Shown: in pieces, positions 9,378 through 18,434 of the stretch
Numbering within the stretch: the stretch's first letter is position 1
Layout: each line of letters opens with the position of its first letter
Source: Nocardia coubleae NBRC 108252
Lineage (GTDB): Bacteria; Actinomycetota; Actinomycetes; Mycobacteriales; Mycobacteriaceae
Reading direction: 5' to 3'
NCBI RefSeq assembly: GCF_001612805.1
Contig: NZ_BDBD01000021.1
Location: forward strand, 186,001 to 250,000
Length of the DNA: 64,000 nt
The notes under the pieces: model-generated
What the model saw: only the letters and a program-made list of their open reading frames with translations
What the model was told of the DNA's origin: nothing
Database searches by the model: none
Program-made: the position numbers and the translations under genes

Positions 9378-9471
9378 CGGATCGGGGCTTGTCGCGTTAT
9401 CGCGCCCGGCGTACGTTCGGTCGTGAATCAGGCGCTTTACCAGCGCATTTCCGGGGCGGGAGGGGCTTGCG

Positions 9472-9867
9472 ATGCGATTCGGTGACGAGTGGGGCGGGGG
9501 TGACTCCGTGGTCGTGGTGCGTCCGGAGGAATTCGCCGGGATCGATCGGGCGTGTGTGATGTTTCTCGAGGTAGTCGAGAGTGTCTCGCTGCTCGCCGGG
9601 CAGATCTCTTCGCAGATGCACTGGGGTCTAGGGGGAGGTGACGGGCGGCTGATCTCGGGGCCCGCGCTGGTTGGCCGGTTCCGGGAGACGGCGGAGGCGG
9701 TGGCTGCCGCGATGGAGACGCACCGCCGGATCGTCGGCGATATCCGCGAGGCGCATCGGCTCGCGCGGGACCGGCTGGTGGCGGTCGACGAAGAGTGGGC
9801 GCTGCGTCTGGCCGACGCGGAAGCCGCACTGGGGACGCGTGATCCGTTCGCGGTCGGTGCCCGATGA
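9472..9867 (+). CDS. Helical WXG100-like protein of unknown function
   Basis: A 131-residue, mostly alpha-helical protein with a long central helix of the form RFRETAEAVAAAMETHRRIVGDIREAHRLARDRL. It has no signal peptide and no classical central WXG. It overlaps the next gene by ATGA (9864-9867), so the two are translated together. The small helical first gene followed by a longer PPE/WXG-like second gene recalls type VII secretion substrate pairs. No ESX core component is visible within the window. The function assignment is an inference. Confidence 0.65.
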   Translation: MRFGDEWGGGDSVVVVRPEEFAGIDRACVMFLEVVESVSLLAGQISSQMHWGLGGGDGRLISGPALVGRFRETAEAVAAAMETHRRIVGDIREAHRLARDRLVAVDEEWALRLADAEAALGTRDPFAVGAR

Positions 9868-11552
9868 TGCCGGGCGGTGGTGAGAACGTCCACCACTGGC
9901 GGCATCGAGAGATCACCGAGACGTTCTCATCCCTCGATGTCACCGATGCTGTCGCACAGGCGGACACGTTCCAGCAGTTGGCGCGGTATTGGGAAGAGGG
10001 GCTGGATGCCTTCGATCGTGCGATCAGCGTGGGGCTGCCGGCGGCCTGGTCGGGTGCCGGAGCGGAGGCTGCGATGTCTTCTGTCCGGCGATACCTCGAC
10101 CAGGCGCGGGAACTCCTCTCCGCTGTCCATGTCATCCCCGCTCTGGTCCAAGCGGCGGCCGATGCGGTGGTCGCGACCAAGTACGCGATTCCTGAGTTCG
10201 TCGAGAAGTCCGCTATGTCGGTGTGGTCCACCGATCCGGGTGGGATGCGGGAGGTCGGTATCCGGGAAGAAGAGGCGAGAGCTGCCATGCGTGATCGCTA
10301 CGTCCGACCATTCGGCGAGATCTTCAGCCGAATCCCTTTGATACCGCAGCCAATTCCTCCCTACGCGACCACTGGGAACGGCGGCCCTCTCGGCAACGAC
10401 CTGTCCGTGCCTTTGCTGGTCGACGTAGTCCCAGGCGCCGAGCATTACCGACCCATCGGGACCGATCCCACCATGGACGCGAATGTGCAGAGAACATGCG
10501 ACGAATCATGCGGGCTCGCAGCGTCTTCGGGTCGCGATGTGGAATGGTCTGCCGTTACCGGCGCGGTGCCCGGCTCCCTCGCCGACCTGCCGGCGACTGG
10601 CACAAGGCGATTCGACGCGAACCTCGACAGCGCGAGCGGAGCTGTGACTGGCATCCGTATCGGAGCCGGTGGCGGAGGAACAGCAGGTGCACTGGACGTC
10701 GGCGCGGCGACGGTCGATGTGATGCGCGTCGGTGAATCCCCAGGGTTGAACGCTGATGGGCCACAACAATCCGACGATGCCGAGCGGGGACGCAACCGCA
10801 GCGAGGGCGGTGTGGCGAGTGCTCGCGGTGCCGAGACGGCTGGGCCGTCGACAGGACCGGCAGTGTCGAGTGCGGGATTTCGAGGCGAGGCGAGGAATGG
10901 GAGCGCAACAACTTCGGGTCCGGGAGCGAGAACGGACGCCGGTGAGGGTGTCACGCAGCGGGTCGACAGTGCACGGGCAACTCGGTCGGGTGGTGGCGGC
11001 CCTATGGAAAGCAGCGGCAACCACCACGGCGGTGGCCCGAACCTGAGCAGCGGGCAACGCGGGGCAGGCCAGGCGAACACAGCGACTGACAGCCCCGGTG
11101 CGGCGGCACGGAACACATTCGCAGACCGCATCGCGCTCGTAGATACGGCGTTGTCCGCAAACGATGCCCTGGCAGGCAACGCAGTCGCCGCAGATAACGC
11201 CCCGGCAGACGACGCACTCCGGGCGAACAACGCCCCAACGGGCAACGTACTAGCGGCGGATAAGGCCCTGGCTGGAAATGCGCCGACGGCCGACGATGCG
11301 GGAGTCGAGACGAGGGCGTCCGGCGCGGGGCAGGGGCAGGGGCAGGTGGCCGCGCGGTGGTTCCACTGCGTTGCACTGGCGCCGGGTGTGCCTGGCGCAG
11401 CGCAGGAGGAGCACGCTCGCGGGGTGCCGGAGTATTTGACTACCTCGGCCAATACCGAGGAGTTGCTCGGTCGACCGGCGCCGACCATTACCGATGGGGT
11501 GATCGGTGGGGTGCGGGGTGACGGGCACGGGTCCACGGCGCGGGGGTGTTGA
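9864..11552 (+). CDS. PPE/WXG-like protein with long low-complexity tail
   Basis: The 562-residue protein has a helical N-terminal domain of about 130 residues with WSGAGAEAA at 62-70, like the WxG turn of type VII substrates, and a YAIPE segment (YxxxE) at 107-111. The rest is disordered. About 240-400 is rich in Gly, Ser, Arg and Ala, and about 425-480 holds degenerate Asn/Ala/Asp/Leu repeats such as DALAGNAVAADNAPADD. It is coupled to the upstream 131-residue gene by ATGA. A type VII export role is inferred from shape and motifs only. A terminator hairpin follows at 11576. Confidence 0.65.
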   Translation: MMPGGGENVHHWRHREITETFSSLDVTDAVAQADTFQQLARYWEEGLDAFDRAISVGLPAAWSGAGAEAAMSSVRRYLDQARELLSAVHVIPALVQAAADAVVATKYAIPEFVEKSAMSVWSTDPGGMREVGIREEEARAAMRDRYVRPFGEIFSRIPLIPQPIPPYATTGNGGPLGNDLSVPLLVDVVPGAEHYRPIGTDPTMDANVQRTCDESCGLAASSGRDVEWSAVTGAVPGSLADLPATGTRRFDANLDSASGAVTGIRIGAGGGGTAGALDVGAATVDVMRVGESPGLNADGPQQSDDAERGRNRSEGGVASARGAETAGPSTGPAVSSAGFRGEARNGSATTSGPGARTDAGEGVTQRVDSARATRSGGGGPMESSGNHHGGGPNLSSGQRGAGQANTATDSPGAAARNTFADRIALVDTALSANDALAGNAVAADNAPADDALRANNAPTGNVLAADKALAGNAPTADDAGVETRASGAGQGQGQVAARWFHCVALAPGVPGAAQEEHARGVPEYLTTSANTEELLGRPAPTITDGVIGGVRGDGHGSTARGC

Positions 11553-11575
11553 TGTCCACGGGTGGAGGGGTCGGG

Positions 11576-11604
11576 TCACGGTCGCCCGGGGTGGGCGACC
11601 GTGA
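11576..11604. terminator. Bidirectional hairpin between convergent genes
   Basis: A perfect 12-bp stem (TCACGGTCGCCC / GGGCGACCGTGA) with a 5-nt loop lies between the stop of the PPE-like gene and the end of the small minus-strand gene. Confidence 0.75.
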
Positions 11605-11609
11605 GCCGA

Positions 11610-11852
11610 TCAGATGCGGCGGGCGGCGCCGACGCGGGCGGGTGAGTGGGCGGCGCCCACTTCTTTGCCCGCGAGGGCATCCAGGCCGAGCATGGCCAAC
11701 AGTGACACGCAATCTTCGGCATCGTTGGAATGCGAAGCGACCGTCCGCGCGGCGACCGCGCACTGACGAGCGTTCTCCGCCTTCTCAGCAGAGCGCGCTT
11801 CAGCGAACTCGCTCTGCTCGTGGACGAGGGTGATGTGCCGTTCGGTGGACAT
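11610..11852 (-). CDS. Small hypothetical protein
   Basis: An 80-residue product with good support for the start: ATG 11852 is preceded by AGGGAG at 5-6 nt. It has no signal peptide, membrane segment or recognised motif. Two cysteines occur in a helical stretch (NDAEDCVSLLAMLGLDAL). It is convergent with the PPE-like gene, which supports its being a separate unit. Function is unknown. Confidence 0.55.
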   Translation of the reverse strand: MSTERHITLVHEQSEFAEARSAEKAENARQCAVAARTVASHSNDAEDCVSLLAMLGLDALAGKEVGAAHSPARVGAARRI

Positions 11853-12041
11853 ATAGCTCCCTAGGTTTCGACCCGAAGCCTACGCCCCCAATCGTTATCT
11901 TCGACCCCGAACCCACCGAAGAATCGGTTCGGATACCCCGGTGGCCGACCCTCGCCGGAGGGTGTGCATCAGGCCACATCATCCCGATGACCGGGGGATC
12001 ATCGAAGCCGCGGTGAGCTCGACCACGCCGCGAAAAAGACG

Positions 12042-12575
12042 TCACGAAACGGCATCGCGTGCCGCGCGTTGCAACCGCAGCTGTCCGATCTCGGCCACGT
12101 TTTTCATCAGTTCGGCATCGACCCAGCCGACCAGATGCGCGACGGTCAGGCCGGCGTCGGCAGGCCATGGATAACCGGAGGGGAGGTCGAAGTCGGCGTC
12201 GTCGAGTTCGCGCAGCGTGTCGAGCCACTCCTGCCGTAGGTGGCGGAGCCACTCGACGGTGCTGTCGCCGGGTCCCGGCCAGGCGATATCCGTCCGCTCA
12301 TGTGGTGCTCGCTGCCGCAGATGATCGATGGCCACGCTCCACCACCACCCGATGTGCCAGGTGAGCCAGCCGATCGTCGGTACCGGAATCGGATCGGGTT
12401 CGGTATCCGCCCAGTCCGCGACCCACCCGCCCGCGGGATCTTCGCGCATCGTCCAGCACAGCGCGCTCGGCTCCCACAGGAAGTCCTTCTCGTGCAGCCG
12501 CTCGAGGTGGTACTCGAACAACGACCAGACGAGATCGAACTGCCACCGCAGCAACTCACTTCGTGACGTGGACAC
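12042..12575 (-). CDS. DinB-superfamily protein
   Basis: A 177-residue four-helix DinB/YfiT-like protein. The family includes metal-binding thiol transferases that use mycothiol or bacillithiol. Visible features are LRWQFDLVWSLFEYHLERL near the N-terminus, WHIGWWWSVAIDHL in the middle with a candidate metal histidine, and VAHLVGWVDAELMKNVAEIG near the end. GTG 12575 is chosen to match the family's N-terminus; the frame stays open upstream, so the start is not certain. The substrate is unknown. It lies 68 nt from the hemW stop on the same strand. Confidence 0.8.
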   Translation of the reverse strand: MSTSRSELLRWQFDLVWSLFEYHLERLHEKDFLWEPSALCWTMREDPAGGWVADWADTEPDPIPVPTIGWLTWHIGWWWSVAIDHLRQRAPHERTDIAWPGPGDSTVEWLRHLRQEWLDTLRELDDADFDLPSGYPWPADAGLTVAHLVGWVDAELMKNVAEIGQLRLQRAARDAVS

Positions 12576-12643
12576 GGGCGGGATCGTGCCACGACACCCG
12601 CGAACGAGCGAACGAATTCTCGGCGAAAGAGCGTTGGTGGCGC

Positions 12644-13864
12644 TCAGCCGAGGAGATCGCGGACGATGCCGTCGGCCAGCAGTCGTCCACGATCGGTGAG
12701 GACGAGGTGGTCGTCGACGACCTGGGCCAACCCGTCGACGAGAACACGGTCGAGGGCGGGCCGGGCGGAGGGGGCGAGGTCGGCGAGGGGAAGGCCGGTG
12801 CGCAGGCGAACGGTGAGCATGAGGTGTTCGGTGTAGCGCTCGTCGTCGGTGAGGGCTTCCCAGCCCGCGGCGGGCAGACCACCGAGGGCGACGCGGTCGG
12901 CGTAGCGGGCGGGGTGCTTCACGTTCCACCAGCGCACACCACCCACGTGGCTGTGCGCGCCGGGACCCGCACCGAGCCAGTCACCACCGGCCCAGTAGCC
13001 GAGGTTGTGCCTGCAGCGCGCGGAATCGTTTGCGGCCCAATTGGATACCTCGTACCAGCCGAGACCGGCCTCGGCCAGACGGGCATCGATGCGCTCGTAA
13101 CGGGCGGCGAGCACATCGTCGTCGGGTGCGGGCAGTTCACCACGGCGGACCTTGCGCGCCAGCGCGGTTCCGTCTTCCACGATCAGGGAGTAGGCGGAGA
13201 CATGATCCACACCGGCGGCCAGCACCGCGTCCAGGCTCGCGTCCAGATCGGCGTCGGTCTCGCCGGGTGTGCCGTAGATGAGGTCGAGGTTCACGTGCTC
13301 GAATCCGGCGGCTCGCGCTTCCTTCGCCGCGGCAACCGCCCGGCCCGGCGTATGGGTGCGGTCGAGCACCTTCAGGACGTGCGCCGCGGCCGACTGCATG
13401 CCGAGCGAGATCCGGGTGTATCCCGCCGCGCGGAGACGGTCGAAGAACTCCGGCGAAGTCGATTCCGGGTTGGATTCGGTCGTCACTTCGGCGTCGTTGG
13501 CGAGGGTGAAGTTCGCGCGCACCGCGTCGAGTACCGACGCGAGCCCGTCACCGCCGAGCAGCGACGGTGTTCCGCCGCCGACGAAGATCGTCGAGACCTC
13601 GGGGGTCGCGCTCGGCAGCGCACCGAACTCGGTCGCCGCGGTGGCGAGCTCGCCGCGCAATGCCTCGAGCCACGATTGCGGCGACGCCGAGGTGCCGAGC
13701 TCCCCCGCCGTGTAGGTGTTGAAGTCGCAATATCCGCAGCGTGTGGCACAGAAGGGCACATGCACGTACACGCCGAACGCGCCGCCCCCGAAATCGCGCA
13801 GCACCGGCCGCTCGGCGTCGGCCGGTGTCGCCCCGGGAGCCACGGGAGTTGCGCTGGTAGTCAC
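12644..13864 (-). CDS. hemW: HemW-type radical SAM protein (heme chaperone)
   Basis: A 406-residue member of the HemN/HemW radical SAM family. The iron-sulfur motif CATRCGYC near residue 37 follows the CxxxCxxC rule, and GGGTPSLL is the SAM-site glycine motif. HemW-type proteins bind heme and do not have proven coproporphyrinogen oxidase activity, so old hemN labels are doubtful. GTG 13864, with GTAGGGG-like spacing upstream, is preferred over the longer open frame. Position near nirA matches Rv2388c. Confidence 0.92.
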   Translation of the reverse strand: MTTSATPVAPGATPADAERPVLRDFGGGAFGVYVHVPFCATRCGYCDFNTYTAGELGTSASPQSWLEALRGELATAATEFGALPSATPEVSTIFVGGGTPSLLGGDGLASVLDAVRANFTLANDAEVTTESNPESTSPEFFDRLRAAGYTRISLGMQSAAAHVLKVLDRTHTPGRAVAAAKEARAAGFEHVNLDLIYGTPGETDADLDASLDAVLAAGVDHVSAYSLIVEDGTALARKVRRGELPAPDDDVLAARYERIDARLAEAGLGWYEVSNWAANDSARCRHNLGYWAGGDWLGAGPGAHSHVGGVRWWNVKHPARYADRVALGGLPAAGWEALTDDERYTEHLMLTVRLRTGLPLADLAPSARPALDRVLVDGLAQVVDDHLVLTDRGRLLADGIVRDLLG

Positions 13865-14086
13865 CCCTACAGTCTGCCGGGCCTCGGCGAACTGTCGCGT
13901 CCGGCCCCGGCACCGGTCATTGCGCCCGCGCTTCGCCACGCAGGACCCAGCCGGACTCGGCACCGCGCGGGTCGCTCGATCGACCGAGCGAGCGACCCGT
14001 GGCCCAGCTATGCACCTATCGTCGAAAAGTCCGAACACTGCCCGGACGCCGGTCCCGGCGACGGTCAGCGCACGAAGGCTGGGCGG

Positions 14087-14512
14087 TCAGTCCACCACGG
14101 GGGTGTTCTGGTTTGCCGTGAGCACCCAGACCCCGTCTTCCTTGGTCATCACGTACATGGGCGTGCCCTGCCCCGACAGCTCGCCGTCCAGCGTGAAGTA
14201 GCTCTGCCGGATCTTCACCGCGGCCACATCGGGTCGCAGGAACAGCACGTGCTCGATCTCGTAGGTCGCTTTGCCATGGGTGGTCGCGCCGGGCAGCACC
14301 TGGGCGGTGAACTCGGCGATGGCCGCGCGGCCGAACAGCCGCTTGCCGTGCCCCGTGGTCCAGATCGCGTCCTCGCGGAAGACGGAGACGAACTCCTCGA
14401 TCAGTTCGTTGTCCTGCGCGTGCGCGATGGTCCCGACGACGGCGCGAATGGCCGCGAGTTCGGTGTCGAGATCGGCGGGGATCCGGCCCGCCACGGTGAC
14501 GTCGTTGCTCAT
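14087..14512 (-). CDS. SnoaL-like / SgcJ family protein
   Basis: A 141-residue cone-fold (NTF2-like) protein resembling the SgcJ/EcaC family: AHAQDNELIEEFVSVFREDAIW, a central YEIEHVLFLRPDVAAVKIRQ strand, and a C-terminal VMTKEDGVWVLTANQNTPV. Members are small enzymes or ligand-binding proteins of varied role; none can be assigned here. ATG 14512 is chosen; an in-frame start at 14533 is possible. It is divergent from the nirA operon. Confidence 0.8.
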   Translation of the reverse strand: MSNDVTVAGRIPADLDTELAAIRAVVGTIAHAQDNELIEEFVSVFREDAIWTTGHGKRLFGRAAIAEFTAQVLPGATTHGKATYEIEHVLFLRPDVAAVKIRQSYFTLDGELSGQGTPMYVMTKEDGVWVLTANQNTPVVD

Positions 14513-14710
14513 GCGGACACTGTGCGCCCTCAACGGTGGTTGAGGTCAACCGTTGTGGCGCCCGACACAGCTATGCCCTCGGGCGAATCGCCGGTAACTT
14601 CCCGCGCCGGAACTATGACCCCTGTCACAGAACGGTACGGTCGTCCAGGGGATTTCCCTCGAAAGTGCGGGAAATATCTCCTTGCGGTCGGAACGACCCC
14701 CCTGACATGG

Positions 14711-14716
14711 CACAAT
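14711..14716 (+). promoter_or_regulatory. Candidate -10 of the leaderless nirA leader
   Basis: CACAAT lies with exactly 6 nt between it and the ATG of the leader peptide. That spacing would put the transcription start on the A of ATG. The hexamer differs from TAnnnT only at position one. The same geometry occurs at the subI leader. This is an inference from spacing. Confidence 0.5.
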
Positions 14717-14722
14717 AGGCGC

Positions 14723-14815
14723 ATGCACGCAACTGGAGTACGACTCGTGGCTCGTCGCCACGTCGACTTCCAGCGTGTCTGCAGCGCCTGTTGTCGGCCC
14801 GGTTTCCACCGGTAG
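14723..14815 (+). CDS. Cysteine-rich leader peptide of the nirA-cysHDN operon
   Basis: A 30-codon frame, ATG to TAG, encodes a basic peptide with RRHVDFQRV followed by CSACCRPGFHR: three cysteines in five codons. The RRHVDxxRV core is the hallmark of putative leader peptides ahead of actinobacterial sulfur genes. In mycobacteria, leaderless short frames rich in Cys codons act as cysteine-responsive attenuators. The stop is 128 nt before nirA. A 6-bp hairpin follows 15 nt after the stop. Ribosome stalling at Cys codons under cysteine shortage is the proposed sensor here; that is an inference. Confidence 0.85.
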   Translation: MHATGVRLVARRHVDFQRVCSACCRPGFHR

Positions 14816-14830
14816 CGCAGCGGCGTCCGC

Positions 14831-14845
14831 CCGGGAATCTCCCGG
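14831..14845 (+). promoter_or_regulatory. Hairpin between leader peptide and nirA
   Basis: CCGGGA-ATC-TCCCGG is a perfect 6-bp inverted repeat 15 nt downstream of the leader stop. It could form part of an attenuator structure in the 128-nt leader-nirA spacer. The pairing partner of the nirA ribosome site (GGAG at 14931) is not resolved by eye. Confidence 0.35.
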
Positions 14846-14943
14846 TGCCTTCGACTTTCATCGGCCCGCTGACCACCTGACGCGAGCCAGCCCCTCGCGC
14901 CTTCAGCACGGATGTTCACCCACCCCCGCAGGAGCGACCCCAC

Positions 14944-16737
14944 ATGACGTCGAGCACCGACGCCGGTTCGACCGAACAGTCGACGGCGCAGGCCCGTCCC
15001 GAGCGCCCGGTCACCGAGCGCCGCATCCGGCCCGACCGCCCGCGCCCCGAAGGCGCGGTCGCGCCGCGCGAGCGCACCGGCAAGCCGGTCCGCCGCCGCT
15101 CCGAAGGCCAGTGGGCCCTCGGTTACCGCGAACCGCTCAACCCGAACGAGCAGTCCAAGAAGGACGACAACCCGCTCAATGTGCGGGCCAGGATCGAGAA
15201 CATCTACGCCAAGGGCGGCTTCGACTCGATCGACAAAGCCGACCTGCGTGGCCGTTTCCGCTGGTGGGGTCTCTACACCCAGCGTGAAGAGGGCTACGAC
15301 GGCACCTGGACCGACGACGACAACATCGACCTGCTCGAAGCCAAGTACTTCATGATGCGCGTGCGCTGCGACGGTGGCGCGCTCAATGCCGCCCAGCTGC
15401 GCACCATCGGCCAGATCTCCACCGAGTTCGGCCGCGACACCGCCGACCTGTCGGACCGCGAGAACGTCCAATACCACTGGATCGAGGTCGAGAACGTCCC
15501 CGAGATCTGGCGTCGGCTGGAGTCGGTCGGCCTGCACACCACCGAGGCATGCGGCGACTGCCCGCGCGTGATCCTCGGTTCGCCGCTGGCCGGTGAGTCG
15601 CTCGACGAGATCATCGACCCCACGCCCGCGATCGACGAGATCGTCAAGCGCTACATCGGGAAGAAGGAGTACTCCAACCTTCCCCGCAAGTTCAAGACCG
15701 CGATCTCGGGTCAACAGGACGTGGTGCACGAGATCAACGACGTCGCGTTCGTCGGCGTGAACCACCCCGAGCACGGACCGGGCCTGGATCTGTGGGTCGG
15801 TGGCGGCCTGTCGACCAACCCGATGCTGGCCAAGCGGGTCGGCGCGTGGGTGCCGCTCGACGAGGTTCCCGACGTCTGGGAAGCCGTGGTGTCGCTGTTC
15901 CGCGACTACGGTTACCGTCGCCTGCGCACCAAGGCGCGCCTGAAGTTCCTCATCAAGGACTGGGGCATCGAGAAATTCCGCCAGGTCCTCGAGGACGAGT
16001 ACCTGAAGCGCAAGCTGATCGACGGGCCCGCCCCGGAGCAGCCCGCCAAGCCGATCGACCACGTGGGCGTGCAGAAGCTGCGCAACGGCCTCAATGCCGT
16101 CGGCTTCTCCCCCATCGCCGGTCGCGTCTCGGGCACCATCCTGAGCAAGGTCGCCGACGCCGCCGAGAAGTACGGCTCGGACCGCATCCGGTTCACCCCG
16201 TACCAGAAGCTGATCGTCCTCGACATCGCCGACGACCAGGTCGACGCCCTGATCGACGAGCTGGAACCGCTCGGCCTGCAGGCACGTCCGTCGGCCTGGC
16301 GGCGAAACCTGCTCGCGTGCAGCGGCATCGAGTTCTGCAAGCTGTCGTTCGTCGAGACCCGCAAGCGTTCGCAGGTGCTCGCCCCCGAGCTCGAGCAGCG
16401 CCTGGCCGACATCAACGCGCAGCTCGACGTGCCGATCACCATCAACATCAACGGCTGCCCGAACTCCTGCGGCCGGTCCCAGATCGCCGATATCGGCTTC
16501 AAGGGCCAGCTCGTCGACGACGGCAACGGGAATCAGGTCGAGGGCTTCCAGGTTCACCTGGGTGGCAGCCTCGGTCTGGACAGCGGGTTCGGCCGCAAGC
16601 TGCGCCAGCACAAGGTGACCAGTGTCGAGCTCGGCGACTACATCGAGCGAGTCGTGCGCAACTTCGTCAAGAACCGCGAAGACGGTGAACGCTTCGCGGT
16701 GTGGGCGGTTCGCGCCGACGAGGCCGACCTCCGTTAG
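14944..16737 (+). CDS. nirA: Ferredoxin-dependent sulfite reductase NirA
   Basis: NirA reduces sulfite to sulfide with six electrons from ferredoxin, using siroheme and a [4Fe-4S] cluster. The 597-residue product has the cofactor cysteines in CSGIEFC and NGCPNSCG near the C-terminal half. The Tyr of RWWGLYTQR and the Cys of TTEACGDC match the residues that form the Tyr-Cys crosslink in the mycobacterial enzyme. The first 55 residues form an Arg/Pro-rich extension absent from the M. tuberculosis protein. ATG 14944 has GGAG 9 nt upstream. cysH follows directly. Confidence 0.97.
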   Translation: MTSSTDAGSTEQSTAQARPERPVTERRIRPDRPRPEGAVAPRERTGKPVRRRSEGQWALGYREPLNPNEQSKKDDNPLNVRARIENIYAKGGFDSIDKADLRGRFRWWGLYTQREEGYDGTWTDDDNIDLLEAKYFMMRVRCDGGALNAAQLRTIGQISTEFGRDTADLSDRENVQYHWIEVENVPEIWRRLESVGLHTTEACGDCPRVILGSPLAGESLDEIIDPTPAIDEIVKRYIGKKEYSNLPRKFKTAISGQQDVVHEINDVAFVGVNHPEHGPGLDLWVGGGLSTNPMLAKRVGAWVPLDEVPDVWEAVVSLFRDYGYRRLRTKARLKFLIKDWGIEKFRQVLEDEYLKRKLIDGPAPEQPAKPIDHVGVQKLRNGLNAVGFSPIAGRVSGTILSKVADAAEKYGSDRIRFTPYQKLIVLDIADDQVDALIDELEPLGLQARPSAWRRNLLACSGIEFCKLSFVETRKRSQVLAPELEQRLADINAQLDVPITININGCPNSCGRSQIADIGFKGQLVDDGNGNQVEGFQVHLGGSLGLDSGFGRKLRQHKVTSVELGDYIERVVRNFVKNREDGERFAVWAVRADEADLR

Positions 16738-16757
16738 TGGATGAGGAGATCTCAACT

Positions 16758-17477
16758 GTGACAACGAATCTCGCCGCCAAGCTGTCCGAAGACGAATTGC
16801 GCGCGCTCGCCGAGCAGGGCGCGGCCGAGCTGGGCCCCGACGCCTCGGCCGCCGACCTGATCGCCTGGACCGACCGCACTTTCGGCAACAACTACATCGT
16901 CGCCTCCAACATGCAGGACGGCGTGCTGGTTCACCTGGCCGCGCAGACCCGCCCCGGCGTCGATGTGCTGTTCCTCGACACCGGCTACCACTTCGCCGAG
17001 ACCATCGGCACCCGTGACGCGGTCGAGGCTGTGTACGGGGTGAACGTGATCAACGTGCGCCCCGAGCACAGCGTCGCCGAACAGGACGAGCTGCTCGGCA
17101 AGGACCTGTTCGCCCGCGACGCCGCCGAATGCTGCCGGTTGCGCAAGGTCGTGCCGCTGAAGAAGTCCCTCGCGGGCTACAACGCGTGGGTCACCGGCAT
17201 CCGCCGCGTGGAGGCGCCCACCCGCGCCAACGCACCGCTGATCTCCTTCGACGAAGCCTTCGGCCTGGTGAAGATCAACCCGATCGCACCGTGGTCCGAC
17301 GACGAGATGCAGGCCTACATCGAGGCCAACGGCATCCTCGTCAATCCCCTGGTGGAGGAGGGTTACCCGTCCATCGGCTGCGCACCGTGCACGCGCAAGC
17401 CCGAGCCGGGGTCCGATCCGCGCAGCGGCCGCTGGGCCGGACTGGCCAAGACCGAATGCGGATTGCACCAATCATGA
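16758..17477 (+). CDS. cysH: Adenylylsulfate (APS) reductase CysH
   Basis: Reduces APS to sulfite using thioredoxin. The 239-residue product carries the paired cysteines CCRLRK and CAPC that ligate a [4Fe-4S] cluster in APS-type enzymes, and the redox Cys in the C-terminal ECGLHQ motif. This marks it as APS rather than PAPS reductase. GTG 16758 is chosen because AGGAGA lies 8 nt upstream. The frame is open further upstream into nirA, but that part has no site. cysD overlaps its stop. Confidence 0.96.
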   Translation: MTTNLAAKLSEDELRALAEQGAAELGPDASAADLIAWTDRTFGNNYIVASNMQDGVLVHLAAQTRPGVDVLFLDTGYHFAETIGTRDAVEAVYGVNVINVRPEHSVAEQDELLGKDLFARDAAECCRLRKVVPLKKSLAGYNAWVTGIRRVEAPTRANAPLISFDEAFGLVKINPIAPWSDDEMQAYIEANGILVNPLVEEGYPSIGCAPCTRKPEPGSDPRSGRWAGLAKTECGLHQS

Positions 17478-18433
17478 CCGTCACCACCTCTGGGAGTGAG
17501 CCTGTGAGTACCCACACCACCGAACGCGACCTCGGCCTGACCGAGTTCGACACCCTCGCGGCGCTGGAATCCGAGGCGATCCACATTTTCCGTGAGGTCG
17601 CGGGCGAGTTCGAGCGGCCGGTGATCCTGTTCTCCGGCGGCAAGGACTCCACGGTGCTGCTGCACCTGGCGCTCAAGGCCTTCTGGCCCGCGCCGCTGCC
17701 GTTCGCGCTGCTGCACGTCGACACCGGGCACAACCTCGACGAGGTGCTCGAGTTCCGCGACAAGGTGGTGGAGAAGTACGGCCTGCGCCTGCACGTGGCC
17801 TCGGTCGAGGAGTACCTGGCCGACGGTCGCCTCACCGAGCGCCCCGACGGCATCCGCAACCCGCTGCAGACCGTTCCGCTGCTCGACGCCATCACCGAAC
17901 ACCGCTTCGACGCGGTGTTCGGCGGTGGCCGTCGCGATGAGGAGCGTTCGCGCGCCAAGGAGCGGATCTTCTCGCTGCGCAACGCCTTCGGCCAGTGGGA
18001 TCCGAAGCGTCAGCGTCCCGAGCTGTGGAACCTCTACAACGGCAAGCACGCGCCGGGTGAGCACGTGCGCGTGTTCCCGCTGAGCAACTGGACCGAGCTC
18101 GACATCTGGCGCTACATCGCCCGCGAGGACATCGACCTGGCCTCGATCTACTACGCCCACGAGCGCCCGGTGTACCAGCGCGACGGCATGTGGATGACCC
18201 CCGGTGTGTGGGGCGGCCCGAACGAGAACGAGGTCCTCGAGACCCGCTCCGTGCGCTACCGCACCGTCGGTGACGGTTCGACCACCGGCGCCATCATCTC
18301 CGACGCCGCCGACAACGAGGCCATCCTGGCCGAGGTCGCCGCGTCCCGGCTGACCGAGCGTGGCGCCACCCGTGGCGACGACCGCGTCTCCGAAGCCGCC
18401 ATGGAAGACCGCAAGCGAGAGGGTTATTTCTGA
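17474..18433 (+). CDS. cysD: Sulfate adenylyltransferase subunit 2 (CysD)
   Basis: Catalytic subunit of ATP sulfurylase; it adenylates sulfate to APS with energy from CysN GTP hydrolysis. The PP-loop SGGKDSTVLLHLA lies near residue 55, and RSRAKERIFSLR and RPVYQRDGMWM are family signatures. ATG 17474 overlaps the cysH stop (ATGA). A GTG at 17504, preceded by GGGAGTGAG, is an equally possible start that removes 10 residues. The product is 319 residues from the first start. Confidence 0.95.
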   Translation: MTVTTSGSEPVSTHTTERDLGLTEFDTLAALESEAIHIFREVAGEFERPVILFSGGKDSTVLLHLALKAFWPAPLPFALLHVDTGHNLDEVLEFRDKVVEKYGLRLHVASVEEYLADGRLTERPDGIRNPLQTVPLLDAITEHRFDAVFGGGRRDEERSRAKERIFSLRNAFGQWDPKRQRPELWNLYNGKHAPGEHVRVFPLSNWTELDIWRYIAREDIDLASIYYAHERPVYQRDGMWMTPGVWGGPNENEVLETRSVRYRTVGDGSTTGAIISDAADNEAILAEVAASRLTERGATRGDDRVSEAAMEDRKREGYF

Positions 18434-18434
18434 T

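Noticed and set aside
9218..9471. CIRCE site in front of hrcA
   Set aside because: Neither TTAGCACTC nor GAGTGCTAA was found.
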